This document shows, one piece after another, positions 32,501 to 40,024 of a stretch of 64,000 nucleotides of DNA. Under the pieces are notes generated by a model. The model did no database searches and was not told the DNA's origin. It saw nothing but the letters and a program-made list of their open reading frames with translations. The position numbers were made by a program, and so were the translations under genes. The stretch's first letter is position 1, and each line of letters starts with the position of its first letter. The stretch comes from Aurantiochytrium sp. KH105 (Eukaryota; Sar; Bigyra; Thraustochytrida; Thraustochytriidae): NCBI GenBank assembly GCA_003116975.1, contig BGKB01000265.1, positions 1-64,000 on the forward strand, in the 5' to 3' direction.

Positions 32501-34807
32501 ATCGCTAAAGTTGACATAGTATGGCGGTTCCGGAAGGCAAAGCCCGCTGACGCGGGACTCGGCGTCATAGTCTTCTAGATTTGCGCCGTCCTTGATGGGA
32601 ACAAGCGGCGGGCCGAGCACGGCTTGCTGCAGGAGAAGGCTCGTGGCGTGGGCTCGCTCCTGCCACTCGGCATATTTGTTCTTGCTGTACTCCTTGATGA
32701 CCTTTGCAAAACTAATGTACTCTGCCATGACGTTTTGCCAAGTCTGTGAGCCGTCGAACCAAGACTCCATCTTGCGAAAGCGCATAATGGGTCGCTTGGC
32801 ACGGTAGTAGAGATGCTGAGCCCAAGCGATTGAGCCCGCAACGAGTGGAAAATTCTTGAACACGGGAGGTTCCGCCGCGTTTGCCTCGAATGTTTCTCGA
32901 ACGCGCTCGAGCTCCTTGCTGTACTGCAAGAGGATATCGTCAAACTTTTGCATCATTTGGCGATTGATGGACTCGCGACTCTGAATGTTTTGAAAGTTTT
33001 GCAAAAGGTCAAAGGCACCTTCTGCCGAGCGCAGCTTTTGGAACGAGGTGTCGATGAAGCGCTTCGTCATGTCCTCGATCTCGTCAACCTTGAGACGGAA
33101 TTGCGACATGACCGCGTCCCAGCTCGTCTTGTAGCGACGGTCGAAGATATCGAAAGGCACGGACTCGAGCGGGTCGATGAGGGCTTCGACGCGACGCATG
33201 ACTTCGTCGATGCCCTCAGAGTCGCCCGTCACGGCCTTGAGTTCGGGGCCGAGAAATTTCTGGAACTGATCGAGAACAAGGGCGACCTCGTGGAGGTTCT
33301 CGCAGATTTTGGCCATGTAATTGGTCTGCTCAAAGAGACGTTTACGGTCAAACTCCCAGCGATGGTCGGTTCCGCTGGCCTCAATCTTCTCGCGCACAGA
33401 CATGTAGGTCTTGTACCAGCTTTCGAGCACCGTGCTGGCCTCGGAGATGGATTTCAGCGCGAGCTCGGGGGATCTGCGCAGAATGGTCCGGATGCTGATC
33501 TCTGTGGCGACCTTGTCGGCGATTTCGCCCCCAATGCGCTCCATGAGCGGGACCATGCGTTCATCAGTGTTGTAGTGGCGCGAGATAATCCAGACCATTC
33601 GGATCGCGTTCATCATGGACGGCAGTGTGTCAAGGATGGATCCGAGTGTTCCGGAGCTGATCGCTTTGAAATGCCTCTCGAGCGTGGAAAGGAACTTTAC
33701 GTTGTCCTTGGCCTCGACGTAGAGCTTGGTAAGCTCTGCAAAGTGGAAACGAAAAGTAGGAAGCATGTTGGCCTCCACCAGTTCGAGAGCTTTGAGCATG
33801 TGCTGTACCGTGGGAAGGCTGATTTGCTCATACAGAGCACTCAGCGCGGCGTTTCGCTTGCGCCAGAACTCAATCTCTGCCAAGGGTCCGGCACGCTGCG
33901 GCGTTTTGCGCGTCTCTTGGTCGACGACCTGAGAAACGGCTTTGGACCACTCGTCGAGAGCCTCTTCGAGTTGGCTAACGGCTTCGTAGTCGTCTGCGAT
34001 TGTATCGAGGTCTTGAATGGCAACATCTGGAATGTAGAGGTGGACGTCGCCGTTGACTTGCTGCAAGGCATGTTCGATTTGCGACTCAAACTTTTGCATG
34101 TTTGCACGCAGCTCACGACTCAGAGAGGATGAGGCAGACTGTTCCATGATGTTGACAGAGGTCTTGGCGGCGAGGGAAGTCTTGGCGACGCCAAGCGCCT
34201 GTGCACCGTCGCCTCCCTTTGCCTCGGCTTCGCGAAAGTCAACATCGATGCCGCTATCGCTAATGGCCTCGTGCTCGGGCCCGCTGCTGGCGCCCGGTGA
34301 CCGAATCGGATCGTCGAGGCCCGGGCTGGTCCTTCCGGGGGCAGCTCTGTCGAGAAGGGGAATGTAGACCTCGCGAATAATGTCGCCCAGATCGGCAAGC
34401 GGATCGCCTGTGAGGACGCCAAATTCGAGCTGATCGTCTTGACCGTCCCCAAGAGGTCCATCGATTGTCTTGCACAGATAGACTTGCCGCCGTCCCGCGA
34501 GCCCCATGCCGGGAAGCTCGCCAGGAAGAAGCACTTTGTGAAAGAGGGACAGAAATTCACTGCTTTGCTTTTCTGCTCCATTGTCGGCGCCGTCTTGGTT
34601 ATCGCTGTCCTCGTCCTCCTCGTCCTCGCCCTCGAGTACAAAGATGAAGCAGGTCTCGCACGGCGCACTCGCCAGGAAGGTGTCGAGCTCTACTTTTCCT
34701 CGCGATTCGCTCCAGTTGACATAGACGGACTCGTCAACGTCGAGGCCTGTGCAGACGGTTTTTCGGACCCAAGTATGTAGCGCTAGGTTCTCATCGGCTG
34801 CGCTCAT
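20573..34807 (-). CDS. DNAH10: Axonemal inner-arm dynein heavy chain (DNAH10 / I1-beta type)
   Basis: A single 14.2-kb open frame encoding about 4,744 residues from ATG at 34807 (an in-frame GTG lies seven codons upstream). The N-terminal third is tail and linker. Four AAA P-loops are intact: GPAGTGKT (about residue 2047), GPTGGGKT (2334), GDPGTAKT (2717) and GVGGSGKQ (3073). The coiled-coil stalk and microtubule-binding tip lie at about 3290-3620, followed by AAA5, AAA6 and a C-terminal domain. The stretches LSKQHHYDFGLRALKSVLVM, PLFRGLIADLFPGLDCPR and the C-terminus TPVYVTQDRRNAMGVGLVF match the DNAH10 subfamily as I know it, the beta chain of the two-headed I1/f inner-arm dynein that controls ciliary bending. 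Its presence implies a motile cilium at some life stage. No intron is evident. The last 505 bases are repeated downstream (20037-20541). Confidence 0.93.
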   Translation of the reverse strand: MSAADENLALHTWVRKTVCTGLDVDESVYVNWSESRGKVELDTFLASAPCETCFIFVLEGEDEEDEDSDNQDGADNGAEKQSSEFLSLFHKVLLPGELPGMGLAGRRQVYLCKTIDGPLGDGQDDQLEFGVLTGDPLADLGDIIREVYIPLLDRAAPGRTSPGLDDPIRSPGASSGPEHEAISDSGIDVDFREAEAKGGDGAQALGVAKTSLAAKTSVNIMEQSASSSLSRELRANMQKFESQIEHALQQVNGDVHLYIPDVAIQDLDTIADDYEAVSQLEEALDEWSKAVSQVVDQETRKTPQRAGPLAEIEFWRKRNAALSALYEQISLPTVQHMLKALELVEANMLPTFRFHFAELTKLYVEAKDNVKFLSTLERHFKAISSGTLGSILDTLPSMMNAIRMVWIISRHYNTDERMVPLMERIGGEIADKVATEISIRTILRRSPELALKSISEASTVLESWYKTYMSVREKIEASGTDHRWEFDRKRLFEQTNYMAKICENLHEVALVLDQFQKFLGPELKAVTGDSEGIDEVMRRVEALIDPLESVPFDIFDRRYKTSWDAVMSQFRLKVDEIEDMTKRFIDTSFQKLRSAEGAFDLLQNFQNIQSRESINRQMMQKFDDILLQYSKELERVRETFEANAAEPPVFKNFPLVAGSIAWAQHLYYRAKRPIMRFRKMESWFDGSQTWQNVMAEYISFAKVIKEYSKNKYAEWQERAHATSLLLQQAVLGPPLVPIKDGANLEDYDAESRVSGLCLPEPPYYVNFSDDLVRLIRETKYLDRMGYQVPEAALNVALQEEKYHGYVQALNEMLENYHAILRSLRPVERRLVATRLRELQSELRHGFDPCNWCSLHIPTLIERCTKAINEFQSVIVQIHKSSSMIEEVIESIENAALVDVDLFADRLGRSSQHSGKPGGAAPASSPAAIASATAVPVADAAGEAEADADGTMEISVLYETLEKSLQEKVAALVRKYESIGPLLVKVEEIVASSNTGASPVLAEFYKFWEKRMYNAITKMVIRGIASFEVLLNLDREGEGAGAALSDDGMGASSAAVGPATNMRPPLCHVQAALNGSDVSVSPALTDIYKYVSRIVRSIVESSKSFHRWMRGTCKECEPVVVSEDEDPIVFSFYQDVSKSPHVIKLMLGLNHSFQRTFTIVRRYLDTWQRYDEVYGLWDAKRKEQLGRLRDKKPSCVYFDNRIAIYDKLSDTVRAQTSRKDIDFLRIDCYSVQAGLSARAQQWTEEYGRVLFEIAKGRIDALNEEVRQCREVLESDPNDLEELKHVLHVIASVNEKTMVKELEIADIMESFRTLAKFELLPDRLIVETEETAAAAAAAPLSPKTPGADGANSLQNRIQEAEAAFADARTLDETWRQLVLDSKTKDLRMDQVKDEFRQVTQTSAEDFVTTVRALKRAFETTGPGTKSNGDGELDEGVELMEHYVEKLAHMFREREQIVNAQKLFNLDITSYPELNQVKTELSKLQQIYGLYSELKAFESEMSSMLWSELDVHALLKGAEDLEKKLRKLPKELRAMSTYDAVEEAIVRFRDSIPLIQSLKNDAMKKRHWDKLSKVTGVVFEMDPKTFTLGALFEMKLARFEAEIAEIVNEGNQEAKIEKALKDIEEKWKDTNFGVAKYKKNGVDKGFVLRSCDDIKLELEDNMLNLQTMSGSRFVVSFADVVRKWEKQLNHVLETIDVWFKVQSKWMYLESIFVGAEDIRMQLPEEAKKFDQVDKAWKGVMVGTSKNPNVVEACHAENRIETLRALSERLDLCQKSLSDYLDTKRNSFPRFFFISDDELLSVLGSSDPTSIQVHMLKLFDNTKYLQFGRGAKTVIGMGSSEDEEFSFATPAPVEGPVEQWMTTVESEMRKSLRKISKEGTFFYAKQDRVQWVDDNIGMTGLLGTQIWWTWEVQDVFRRVRDGNKHAMKQFADKLTAQLNELVHKVRQDISSHMRKKVNSLLIIDVHARDIVDKFVRDSILDEREFAWESQLRFYWDQVVDDVIIRQCTGAFDYGYEFMGLNGRLVITPLTDRCYMTITQAHTFNLGTAPAGPAGTGKTETVKDLAKGMALPCFVINCGEGLDWKAMGSIFSGLAQIGAWGCFDEFNRINIEVLSVVSAQLQAIQGGLKAGRKKVDIGLGSEIRLDKKIGVFVTMNPGYAGRTELPDNLKALFRPVTMIVPDLLQICEIMLFSEGFGLARGLAKKMTTLYSLAKGQLSKQHHYDFGLRALKSVLVMAGGLKRQYAEMPEDLVLMRALRDSNMPKFVFDDVPLFRGLIADLFPGLDCPRVAFELLKVEIEGWLEKNNFRPSDEETFQLQVDKTIQMYETLLTRHTCMIVGPTGGGKTVVLECLQEAQGKAFDQSIKMFVLNPKAQTLPELYGELDPVTRDWTDGVLSNLFRSMNEPLPAGRENELRWLIFDGDVDALWIENMNSVMDDNRLLTLPNGERIRLQPYCKLIMETFDLQYASPATISRCGMVYVDPKNLGYKPYYERWVRTRDPASEQGGAAGDDNEAEGNASEAADARAHLQTLLLELFETYVPKCIDFVLEGVLEEEIVERPTQVVPITNLSMVKQLCALMDAMLALGGLKDDPDAQNAAEGAEEMDAAAAAMASKQQLSDVDVEGLFVFGVVWSIGGQLLEESRDRFASVVASCSSTGLPEKLFDSYYDTTTCRWEKWESRVPAYQQPSPFEFNRIMVPTKENVLYTQLLRLTKVVEKPVLFIGDPGTAKTVTIQNFIDSQKQESHMKLNLNFSSRTTSLDVQNNIVDVVDKRTGRIYGPPAGKQLLIFIDDMNMPIVDTYGTQAPIALLHFLVGKGAMYDRGKDLDLRIYKDLQFFAAMGPPGGGRNNVDPRFISLFNVFNLTPPSEAVLTHIYSSIITSYLKDKFDDNVVALGPKLTSCTLRLYNALLLALPPTPSKFHYVFNLRDLGRIFEGMCRATPDEFDGMPGSVVRLWRNECARVLFDRLISEEDHLYVREEFTTILAENFPEHVDAVMAEPMLFGDFTQAVSRLAEEAEDPMIYKDLQSFDTVRKVFDEVLELYNVDNKPMTLVLFEMAIEHLCRIYRVLGLPLGHCLLVGVGGSGKQSLTRLATFACGYKIFEIVLSRGYGEKEFRDDLKELYRMLGEGPVVFLFTDAHVVEEGFLELINNMLTTGMVPALLENDEKDAACNGVRAEAKAAGLIDTKDNLWAFYVRKCRMNLHIVLAMSPSGDTLRVRCRNFPGLVSGCVIDWFFPWPADALRSVANYFLQDEPLPEQQREAIVEHMVVVHQGVIESSERFYAELRRHNYVTPKNFLDYLANYRAGMKENKRKVEESIKRLGGGLTKLQEAEVSVDAMSKELASKKIIVDGKTKDCQEMIADIDAKQKIAAEQQEAAEQKKKELEESNEIIVAEKAKADEQLMEALPALEAAAEALDNLDKNDITEIKAFASPPPAVASVCMCVVYLRPTGTEDENSGWKGAKAMMGQGNFLASLKAYDKDSITEKMIRKVKTYFRDPEFNMENMKKISKAGAGLFQWVIAIVKYHEVARNVEPLRNKVRDLEKQKAAAEKELGEIMQKLSELEEQLGELNAKFSEANEELTALRDEAQLMEKRLTAASKLIEGLSSEKERWSKDIAGLESKTVQLVGDCLLGASFLSYLGVFTSKYRRELVEGVWEPDVRERGVPLSDDFKVETLLTDDVEIQKWNGEGLPGDDHSIQNGILTTNCSRFPLCIDPQQQAVKWIKRKEAANNLTVRTFSDGDFMKHLELAIQFGNPYLFENVDEELDPMIDPVLERNTIVENGQRMIVIGDKKVDWDANFRLYMTTKLANPHYTPEVMGKTMIINYSVTISGLADQLLNVVVGHERADIEEKFAEIVTQMSDNTQALAQLEDTLLKTLASSTGNILDNEELIATLEEAKTKAVDIHAQIENASFTKDEIQSARKQYQPVAKRGSILFFALSGLSTLMRMYETSLASFLTVFQKSLDDAKKDGILDNRLRNMIEEATRQLYDYTCTGIFERHKLMFSLQLTCMIMEGDGELDRSQLDFFLKGDTSISSDGESRKKPCEWISDSGWKDLLKLETMGENFAGLADSVENQERSWNAWYELEAPETEPFPEGFAQRLNPFEGLLLTRCFRPDRVYNAVKLFIMGHPRLGEKYVQPPVLNFQRIFNQSTEYTPMVFILSPGADPALDIQALGEELGFAGNLFKTVSLGQGQGPLAMQLLETGAARGHWVLLQNCHLLISWLRELEKVLETMHKVNPAFRLWMTTDPTEKFPMGILQRSLKVVTEPPDGLKLNMRSTLARLDESVLEECDHAAYRPLVYVLTFLHAVVQERRKYGKIGFNVAYDFAGSDYAVSRRLVSLYLNKALDNGDEMIPWGSISYLVGSAMYGGRVSDDYDRRVLLTYVDEYMGDFLFDDCQKFFFSRAGFEYDLPEDGQLETLRGHVEKMPLNCGPSVFGLHPNAEIGYLTSATRSLWKNLVDLQPRTASSSGGMSREEVIERSAENIQRNVPEPVDILIVKKKLGIPSPTEIVLLQELERWNVLVATMASSLVDLKRALKGEIGMSEALDELASSLFNGYLPGMWRRLCPDTQKGLGSWIEHFKHRFDQYSSWIEEGEPRVMWLSGLHIPESYLTALVQAACRQRNWPLDKSVMYTKVTQYSSPDQVEERPDMGCFVSGLYLEGAAWDLEQSCLVPQPPKVLVQELPLLRVIPIEASKLKLQDTLKTPVYVTQDRRNAMGVGLVFSADLATTEHPSRWVLQGVSLSLNIDS

Positions 34808-35611
34808 GGTGTCGTCGGCGGTGTCCACGACCCCTATTTACTCTGTTATCGCGGAGTTTGGCTTTCCCGCGGCGCGAGTCCGGTTTTCCGTCGAAGGGAG
34901 CTAGCTTGTCGTGCTCACTTCGCTCCACCTGCTCGCTGTCTTTCGCTCCTCCGCTCCTTCGATCGCCCCGCGGCAGGGCGGCCCCGACGCAGCCGGCCTC
35001 GGCTCGGCGCGGTGCGGCGCTGCGCGGCTCGGCGCAGCTCAGTACGGTTGCTTCTTTGACTTGCTTGCAGGACTCCTTTTCTCTGACCGTTCGCTTGCTC
35101 GTTCCTGCTGGCTTGCCGGCGCCTCTCGCTCAATCAATACTCTCCCTCCCCCTTCCCCTTTCGTTGCAGCGTGCCGCCGCCCTCTTCTGCCCGCAAGAGG
35201 CGCGCAAGACTGCGACTCTTCCGCTCGAGCCACGCGCTTTTTGCCATCGCCTGCGCGCCGCGGCACGCGAGGACCTGTCGTAGCGTTTCCGGTAACCCGC
35301 TCGTAGCGCTCTCGGAGAGGGCCGTTAGACTCCTTTTTAGGCCACTTCGGCGGCGAGAGAGCCAGAGGTTCCAGAAGGCCCAGACGCGCGAAAGGCCTCG
35401 AGTGGCGTCGAGAAGGAAATTCTTGCCGAGCAGACCGGAACAGAAGGCGCGACCAGACACTGCAAAGCAAAGCTCGTCTGGAGCGACGGGACTCGAGGCG
35501 ACTCGGCTGGACTCGACGCGAGAGCTCCGCGGAAACGCGCAGGTCCGGGAGGACGTCGTCGGGTTTATTTTGCGCTGCCGAACGGTACGGCAGCCCGGAT
35601 CGCAGAGGAAG
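34808..35611. promoter_or_regulatory. Divergent intergenic region, dynein / DNLZ
   Basis: About 0.8 kb between the dynein start (-) and the zinc-finger gene start (+). It is GC-rich, with overlapping arginine-rich open frames on both strands that I take as chance. Both promoters should lie here; no element was recognised. Confidence 0.35.
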
Positions 35612-36145
35612 ATGATGATGGGCATGGCCCGGGGCGCTCGCGCCGGCAGCCTCAAGCTCGCGGCGCGGAGACCGAGGCCCTGGACCGCGACGCTGAGCAG
35701 CAAGAGCAGCGGAGACGTGGGAGATGACGGGAAGAGCGGCCAGACTGCCGAGAGCACGGGCCAAGATGACGCCACGGATGCGCGGCTGCGATCGATTCTG
35801 CAAAACATCAAGTCCCAGATGGAGAAGCGGTCGATGCGCAGCGGCGAGGAGCGAATTGCTCTTGCGTTCACGTGCGCGTATCAGGGAGACTGCGAACAGC
35901 CGGACGAGGATAGCCGTCGGGTTGTCAAGACTATTTCCAAGCATTCATACCAGAACGGCGTGGTTCTTGTCAAGTGCCCCTGCGAGCATCTCCATCTTAT
36001 CGCGGATAATCTGGGTTGGTTTGGTGAAGAGCGAAACATTGAGGAAATTCTCAAGGCTCGCGGTGATGAAGTGCGCCATTTGAGCGCCGCTGATCTCGTG
36101 GATATCGAGGACCACACTTCTTCAAGTGGCGGGAGGCTCGCCTAG
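35612..36145 (+). CDS. Divergent DNL-type zinc finger protein (Zim17/DNLZ-like)
   Basis: A 177-residue protein. Its N-terminus ([20 protein letters not shown]) is basic and amphipathic, like a mitochondrial presequence. The C-terminal half is a DNL zinc-ribbon: [17 protein letters not shown] followed by [12 protein letters not shown] and NIEEIL are diagnostic of Zim17/Hep1/DNLZ, the chaperone that keeps mitochondrial Hsp70 soluble. The zinc ligands are unusual: instead of two CxxC knuckles, the first pair is C-x5-C (CAYQGDC) with an acidic insertion after it, and the second is CPC, one residue shorter than the usual CPxC. ATG at 35612 fits the presequence; the open frame upstream lacks an ATG-supported coding look. 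Confidence 0.85.
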   Translation: MMMGMARGARAGSLKLAARRPRPWTATLSSKSSGDVGDDGKSGQTAESTGQDDATDARLRSILQNIKSQMEKRSMRSGEERIALAFTCAYQGDCEQPDEDSRRVVKTISKHSYQNGVVLVKCPCEHLHLIADNLGWFGEERNIEEILKARGDEVRHLSAADLVDIEDHTSSSGGRLA

Positions 36146-36236
36146 GTATCTTAGCTTGCTTTTCCCGTTTCTTTTTCTCAATCTTTCATTGCGACCAGCA
36201 TGTCGGCGCCGGACCTTATTTTCCCCAAAAGTCAGA

Positions 36237-36237
<1 letters not shown>

Positions 36238-36267
<30 letters not shown>

Positions 36268-36271
36268 AAGA
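36238..36271. repeat. (GAA)n microsatellite
   Basis: Eleven perfect AAG units about 90 bp beyond the stop codon of the zinc-finger gene, probably in its 3' UTR. Confidence 0.8.
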
Positions 36272-37797
36272 CAAGGGTCATGATGCAAGTGCAGATGGAA
36301 GTTTCCTTTTTGCGAGACAAGCTTTACCCTTCTTTTTCTCCTCCCTTGCGATTGCCATTATTAGAATCCAATTTTCCGTCCTGTCAAATTTTCTGGTTCA
36401 CAACGCAATTGTTCTTTCATGGGGTAAAAAGCGGCGTGCCGGCTATCCATCAGCTGCTAGGCCTGTGTTTGCATGTCTCGCCATGTCTCGTTTCGCGTAT
36501 AGCCCTGGGCAAGTCCTTCTCCCCATTCATTAATTTTAAAATTGAAAGTACGCCACTCCACCCAAACACAGTATTTGGTCAAGGATCTCGAGCGCGAGCA
36601 AAAAGCGCTATTCATTCATAGTCGTATTCGTTCAAAGACGAGAGGTGAAATGTAATCTCGGTTCGCCAGGCGGTGCGCACTCGGTGTAATACCCTGGGGG
36701 CCAAGCCTTGCGTAGCAAGAACGTAAGTTGCGTTATACACGCAGAGGATTCGAAATGCACTTGTCAGCTGGCTAGCGCAAGCCGAGAGCGCCTGCCGCCC
36801 CTGGGGCAAAGCGCGAATATTTAGGGTACCTTGGATGCCCTAAAATTTTGCTGATGTGAACACCAGCGCCTGCACTGATGCCAAAGGCTACGCCAGAATG
36901 GGAGAATTGGCCATTTCTCTTCTCCATCAATTCCTTCTTTGGCATGATGTGCCAAGATTCAAATGACTCGCTCGAAATTCGAGCGTTTCTTCAAGGCCTG
37001 AAGACAAGATTCGTAATGTCGCAAGCAGCTGCACGTAAACCTAATGTTACGTGTGCACCTGCACGCGATAGCGAATGCGACTTGTCCGCTCGGAGGAACG
37101 CTTCTGTAAGTCAGTCGCAGTGTCGCTGCTGCGGCAGTCTCTTGTCTGTCGAAAGTGCGTTCGTCTGAACGTAGCGCGAGACTATGGGCATGTGAGGACG
37201 CGCGTGCGCGTGCACACGCACAGACGCACATACTGACGCGCTCGCGCGCGTGCACACGAAACTTCACATGTCAATCAAACCAAGTGTCGTTGTCGCTCCT
37301 CTGCACCTACAAGCACACCACTGCCATCTGGAGCTGGTGGACGCCTCTGCTCCTGAAATTAGTCGATCATGATCTCTCTGCGGCGGCTGCTGCTGCTGCT
37401 GCTGTTGTTGCACCTGGCAGTGACAGGTGCTGCACCGCACGTTTGTCCTCGAAGACTCTCGCTTGCGCCCATCCCATTTTCTCTCTTCTTGCCCGCGAGA
37501 GAGCATCATCTGGCTGCTGCTGCAGCAGCAGCATGAGCTGCACCTCGCACCGCGGCCTCTGCAGCAGCAGTGCAGCTGCCGGCTGCCAGCGCAGCCCGCT
37601 GCCGCTGCCGCTGCCGCGTCTTGGGTACCCCAAAAAACTCGCAGTGGTCGCACTCGCAGCGCTCCTCCCGTCTTCCGCCTTGAGCCACGATCTCCACTGG
37701 CGGCCGGCTGGCTGGGCCGACCTGCTCGGCGCAAAGGTTGCCTCTGCGCACGCCATGAAGCGAGACGTCATGGAGGCCCGCGAGCTAGCCAGCCAGG

Positions 37798-37846
37798 AAT
37801 GCAATGCAATGCAATGCAATGCAGTGCAATGCAACGTAATGCAATG
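37798..37846. repeat. (AATGC)n pentanucleotide repeat
   Basis: About nine units of AATGC with two variant copies, in the non-coding region upstream of the transporter gene. Confidence 0.75.
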
Positions 37847-37987
37847 GCACGGAATGGAGTGGCATGAGGAAAGAGGTGGGTGGCCCTCGAAGAAAATGAC
37901 CCTCCGTGCCTCCCGGAGGGTCAATGTGTGCGCCGTTTCGCCCCAGCTCAGCTCAGCTCAGCTCGGCTCCAGCGCTCCGCTCCGCAC

Positions 37988-38031
37988 CTCTCTCGCTCTC
38001 GCTCTCGCTCTCGCTCTCGCTCTCGCTCTCG
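37988..38031. repeat. (CTCTCG)n hexanucleotide repeat
   Basis: About seven perfect CTCTCG units, giving serine-leucine or arginine-glutamate chains in the six frames. It lies upstream of the transporter gene and is probably non-coding. Confidence 0.8.
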
Positions 38032-38275
38032 CCGTCGCTGCGGCCGGGCTCGGCTCGACGCGCCGTGCGGTCCGCGAGCGCCTGCCGCTGCTGCAGCGCG
38101 TGCTCGGCGTGGCGGCGTCGAGCTCGGCTGCGGTGTCCTCGCGCGAGACCCATCTTCTCGGTCCCTCCGCTCCCTCCCGCCCCTCCACGGCAGGCCGCGC
38201 CGCGGCACGAGCCGCACGGCGGCCGCCATGCCGCAGCATCTGCATCTGCACGCAAGCAGCAGCTGCAGCTGCAAC

Positions 38276-38311
38276 GAGCAAGCAAGCAAGCGAGCGAGCG
38301 AGCGAGCGAGC
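38276..38311. repeat. GAGC/AAGC tetranucleotide run
   Basis: Tandem AAGC then GAGC units; non-coding by context. Confidence 0.7.
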
Positions 38312-38558
38312 AGCCGCGGCGTGTCTCTCTCATTCGCCTCGCGGCAGAGCAGCCGCGCCGGCCTCCTAACTGTAAAGCTAACTACCGGAAGGCGCCCGGG
38401 AAGGAAGGGAGCAGGAAGGAGAACGCGCCGCAGAACAGGAACACGGCCGGCGGCAGCGGCTATAACCGCGCGGGCAGGGAGCGCGGGGACGAGGCACGCG
38501 CAGACCCGCTTCGACCGCTGCGACCGGCGCCAGAGCGAGCGCGCGCGCGACCGAGACC

Positions 38559-38592
38559 GAGGGCGAGGGCGAGGGCGAGGGCGAGGGCGAGA
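38559..38592. repeat. (GAGGGC)n hexanucleotide repeat
   Basis: Five or six GAGGGC units about 350 bp upstream of the transporter start codon. Confidence 0.75.
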
Positions 38593-38938
38593 GCGCGGCT
38601 GCGCGGGCGCGCGGGCGGGAGCGGGAGGCGAGACCTGGAGGCGCGGGAGCCGACGTCGACGCGGGCGACGAACGAACGGAGGGAGGAAAGAGAAAGGGAG
38701 TCAGCCAGCCAGCCCGGCTGCGCGCTGCAGACGAGGCTCGTCTCGCGCGCGTGCAGACTCGAGCGGGAGGCCGGCAGGCGTGGACGCGAGGTTTCTGGCG
38801 TGCCGAGGCTGCGGCGTCTGCGCGCTTCTTTCTTGGGCCCCCGGGAGGAAGGCGAAGGAAAGCGGCAACATTCGCGCGAACTTGGTCTCGCGGGCCGCGG
38901 CTCGCAAGGACGAGGTCAAGCCCGCCCCCGTCGCCAAG

Positions 38939-40024
38939 ATGGCCGACCCGTCCAGGAGCGTGCGCATCCCGTGCACCGACACCCTGGTGGACCTCAAGTA
39001 CCTGAGTCTGCTCTTGCTCGTGGCGCAAAATGTTTGCCTCGTGCTGTCCATCCGGTACTCGCGCATCCACCAGATGGAGGATGGCGCCTACGTGTCCTCG
39101 ACGGCCGTCGTCGTGTCGGAGTTCCTCAAGCTCGTCGCCTCGCTCGTGCTCGAGTACCTTTTTGAGACCGGACCCAAGGAGTCCTTTACGGCCAAAATGA
39201 AGGACGAGTTCTTCAACATTGACACCGTCAAGCTCTCTGTCCCAGGCCTGCTGTACACCTTTCAGAACAACATGCTCTTTGTCGCGCTCACCAACCTGAC
39301 GGCTGCCACCTACCAGGTCACGGCGCAGCTGAAGATTCTCACCACTGCTGTCTTCTCGGTCATCATGCTCGGCAAGCAGATCTCCATGCAGCAAACTCTT
39401 TCATTATTCATGCTCACCATTGGCGTTGGCGTCGTCCAGGTCGCGGTGCAGCAAGCGAGCGCCAAGCCGGTACAGCAGAACACCGAAGAGATGAACCAGA
39501 TGGTCGGTCTCGCCGCTGTGCTCTCGGCATGCCTCACCTCGGGCTTTGCTGGTGTCTACTTTGAGAAGATCCTCAAGCGCGGCCGCAAGGTGTCCATTTA
39601 CATTCGCAACGTTCAGCTCGGCTTTTTCGGAGTTGTCATTGGCCTCATCACCGTCGCGGCAAATGATCTCGACAAGGTCATGGAGGGCGGCTTCTTCCAA
39701 GGCTACGGCGTGCCCGTCATGATTCCCATTCTCACACAGGCCGTCGGCGGTCTCCTTGTTGCCGTTGTCATGAAGTACGCGGACAACATTCTCAAGGGTT
39801 TTGCAACCTCGCTCAGCATTGTGCTTGCCTCGATTCTTTCCGCCTTTCTTTTCGAGGTCCCCATCACCAACCTCTTTATGGGCGGCGCCGCCCTTGTCAT
39901 CTTTGCCGTCTACGTGTATGGCAAGTTCCCGCCAAAACCTTCTGCCGACGGCAGCAAGGGAACGTACTCGGCCGTCCCCACGGCGGTGCCAGAAGGCAAG
40001 ACCACTGAACTTTCCAAGGTTTGA
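38939..40024 (+). CDS. Nucleotide-sugar transporter, SLC35A family
   Basis: A 361-residue polytopic protein with about ten hydrophobic segments, the normal size for the family. KYLSLLLLVAQNVCLVLSIRYSR at the first membrane segment (here split by its arginine-containing end), ALTNLTAATYQVTAQLKILTTAVFS in the middle and GFAGVYFEKILK near residue 200 are typical of the SLC35A (UDP-galactose, UDP-GlcNAc or CMP-sialate) transporters of the Golgi membrane, which exchange nucleotide sugars for the nucleoside monophosphate. The exact substrate cannot be told from sequence. ATG at 38939 is chosen because family homology begins a few residues later and the upstream in-frame extension is low complexity. 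Confidence 0.92.
   Translation: MADPSRSVRIPCTDTLVDLKYLSLLLLVAQNVCLVLSIRYSRIHQMEDGAYVSSTAVVVSEFLKLVASLVLEYLFETGPKESFTAKMKDEFFNIDTVKLSVPGLLYTFQNNMLFVALTNLTAATYQVTAQLKILTTAVFSVIMLGKQISMQQTLSLFMLTIGVGVVQVAVQQASAKPVQQNTEEMNQMVGLAAVLSACLTSGFAGVYFEKILKRGRKVSIYIRNVQLGFFGVVIGLITVAANDLDKVMEGGFFQGYGVPVMIPILTQAVGGLLVAVVMKYADNILKGFATSLSIVLASILSAFLFEVPITNLFMGGAALVIFAVYVYGKFPPKPSADGSKGTYSAVPTAVPEGKTTELSKV

Larger units (their letters stand above)
36146..38938. other. Long intergenic region rich in simple repeats
   Basis: About 2.8 kb without a supported gene. The first part (36150-37150) is of mixed composition with only short open frames. The second (37150-38938) has GCAGCA/CTGCTG runs near 37380-37600, an AATGC array, and CTCTCG, GAGC and GGGCGA runs. 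Long open frames on both strands there are serine, arginine or alanine low-complexity sequence. The last kilobase is in frame with the transporter downstream, but I treat it as promoter and 5' UTR because transporter homology starts only at its own ATG. Confidence 0.4.

Noticed and set aside
36612-37168. Small open frames in the long intergenic region
   Set aside because: Short, on opposite strands and without homology that I can recognise; a spliced gene cannot be excluded but is not supported.
37880-38938. 353-residue N-terminal extension of the nucleotide-sugar transporter
   Set aside because: It consists of translated CTCTCG, GAGC and GAGGGC repeats; family homology begins just after the ATG at 38939.
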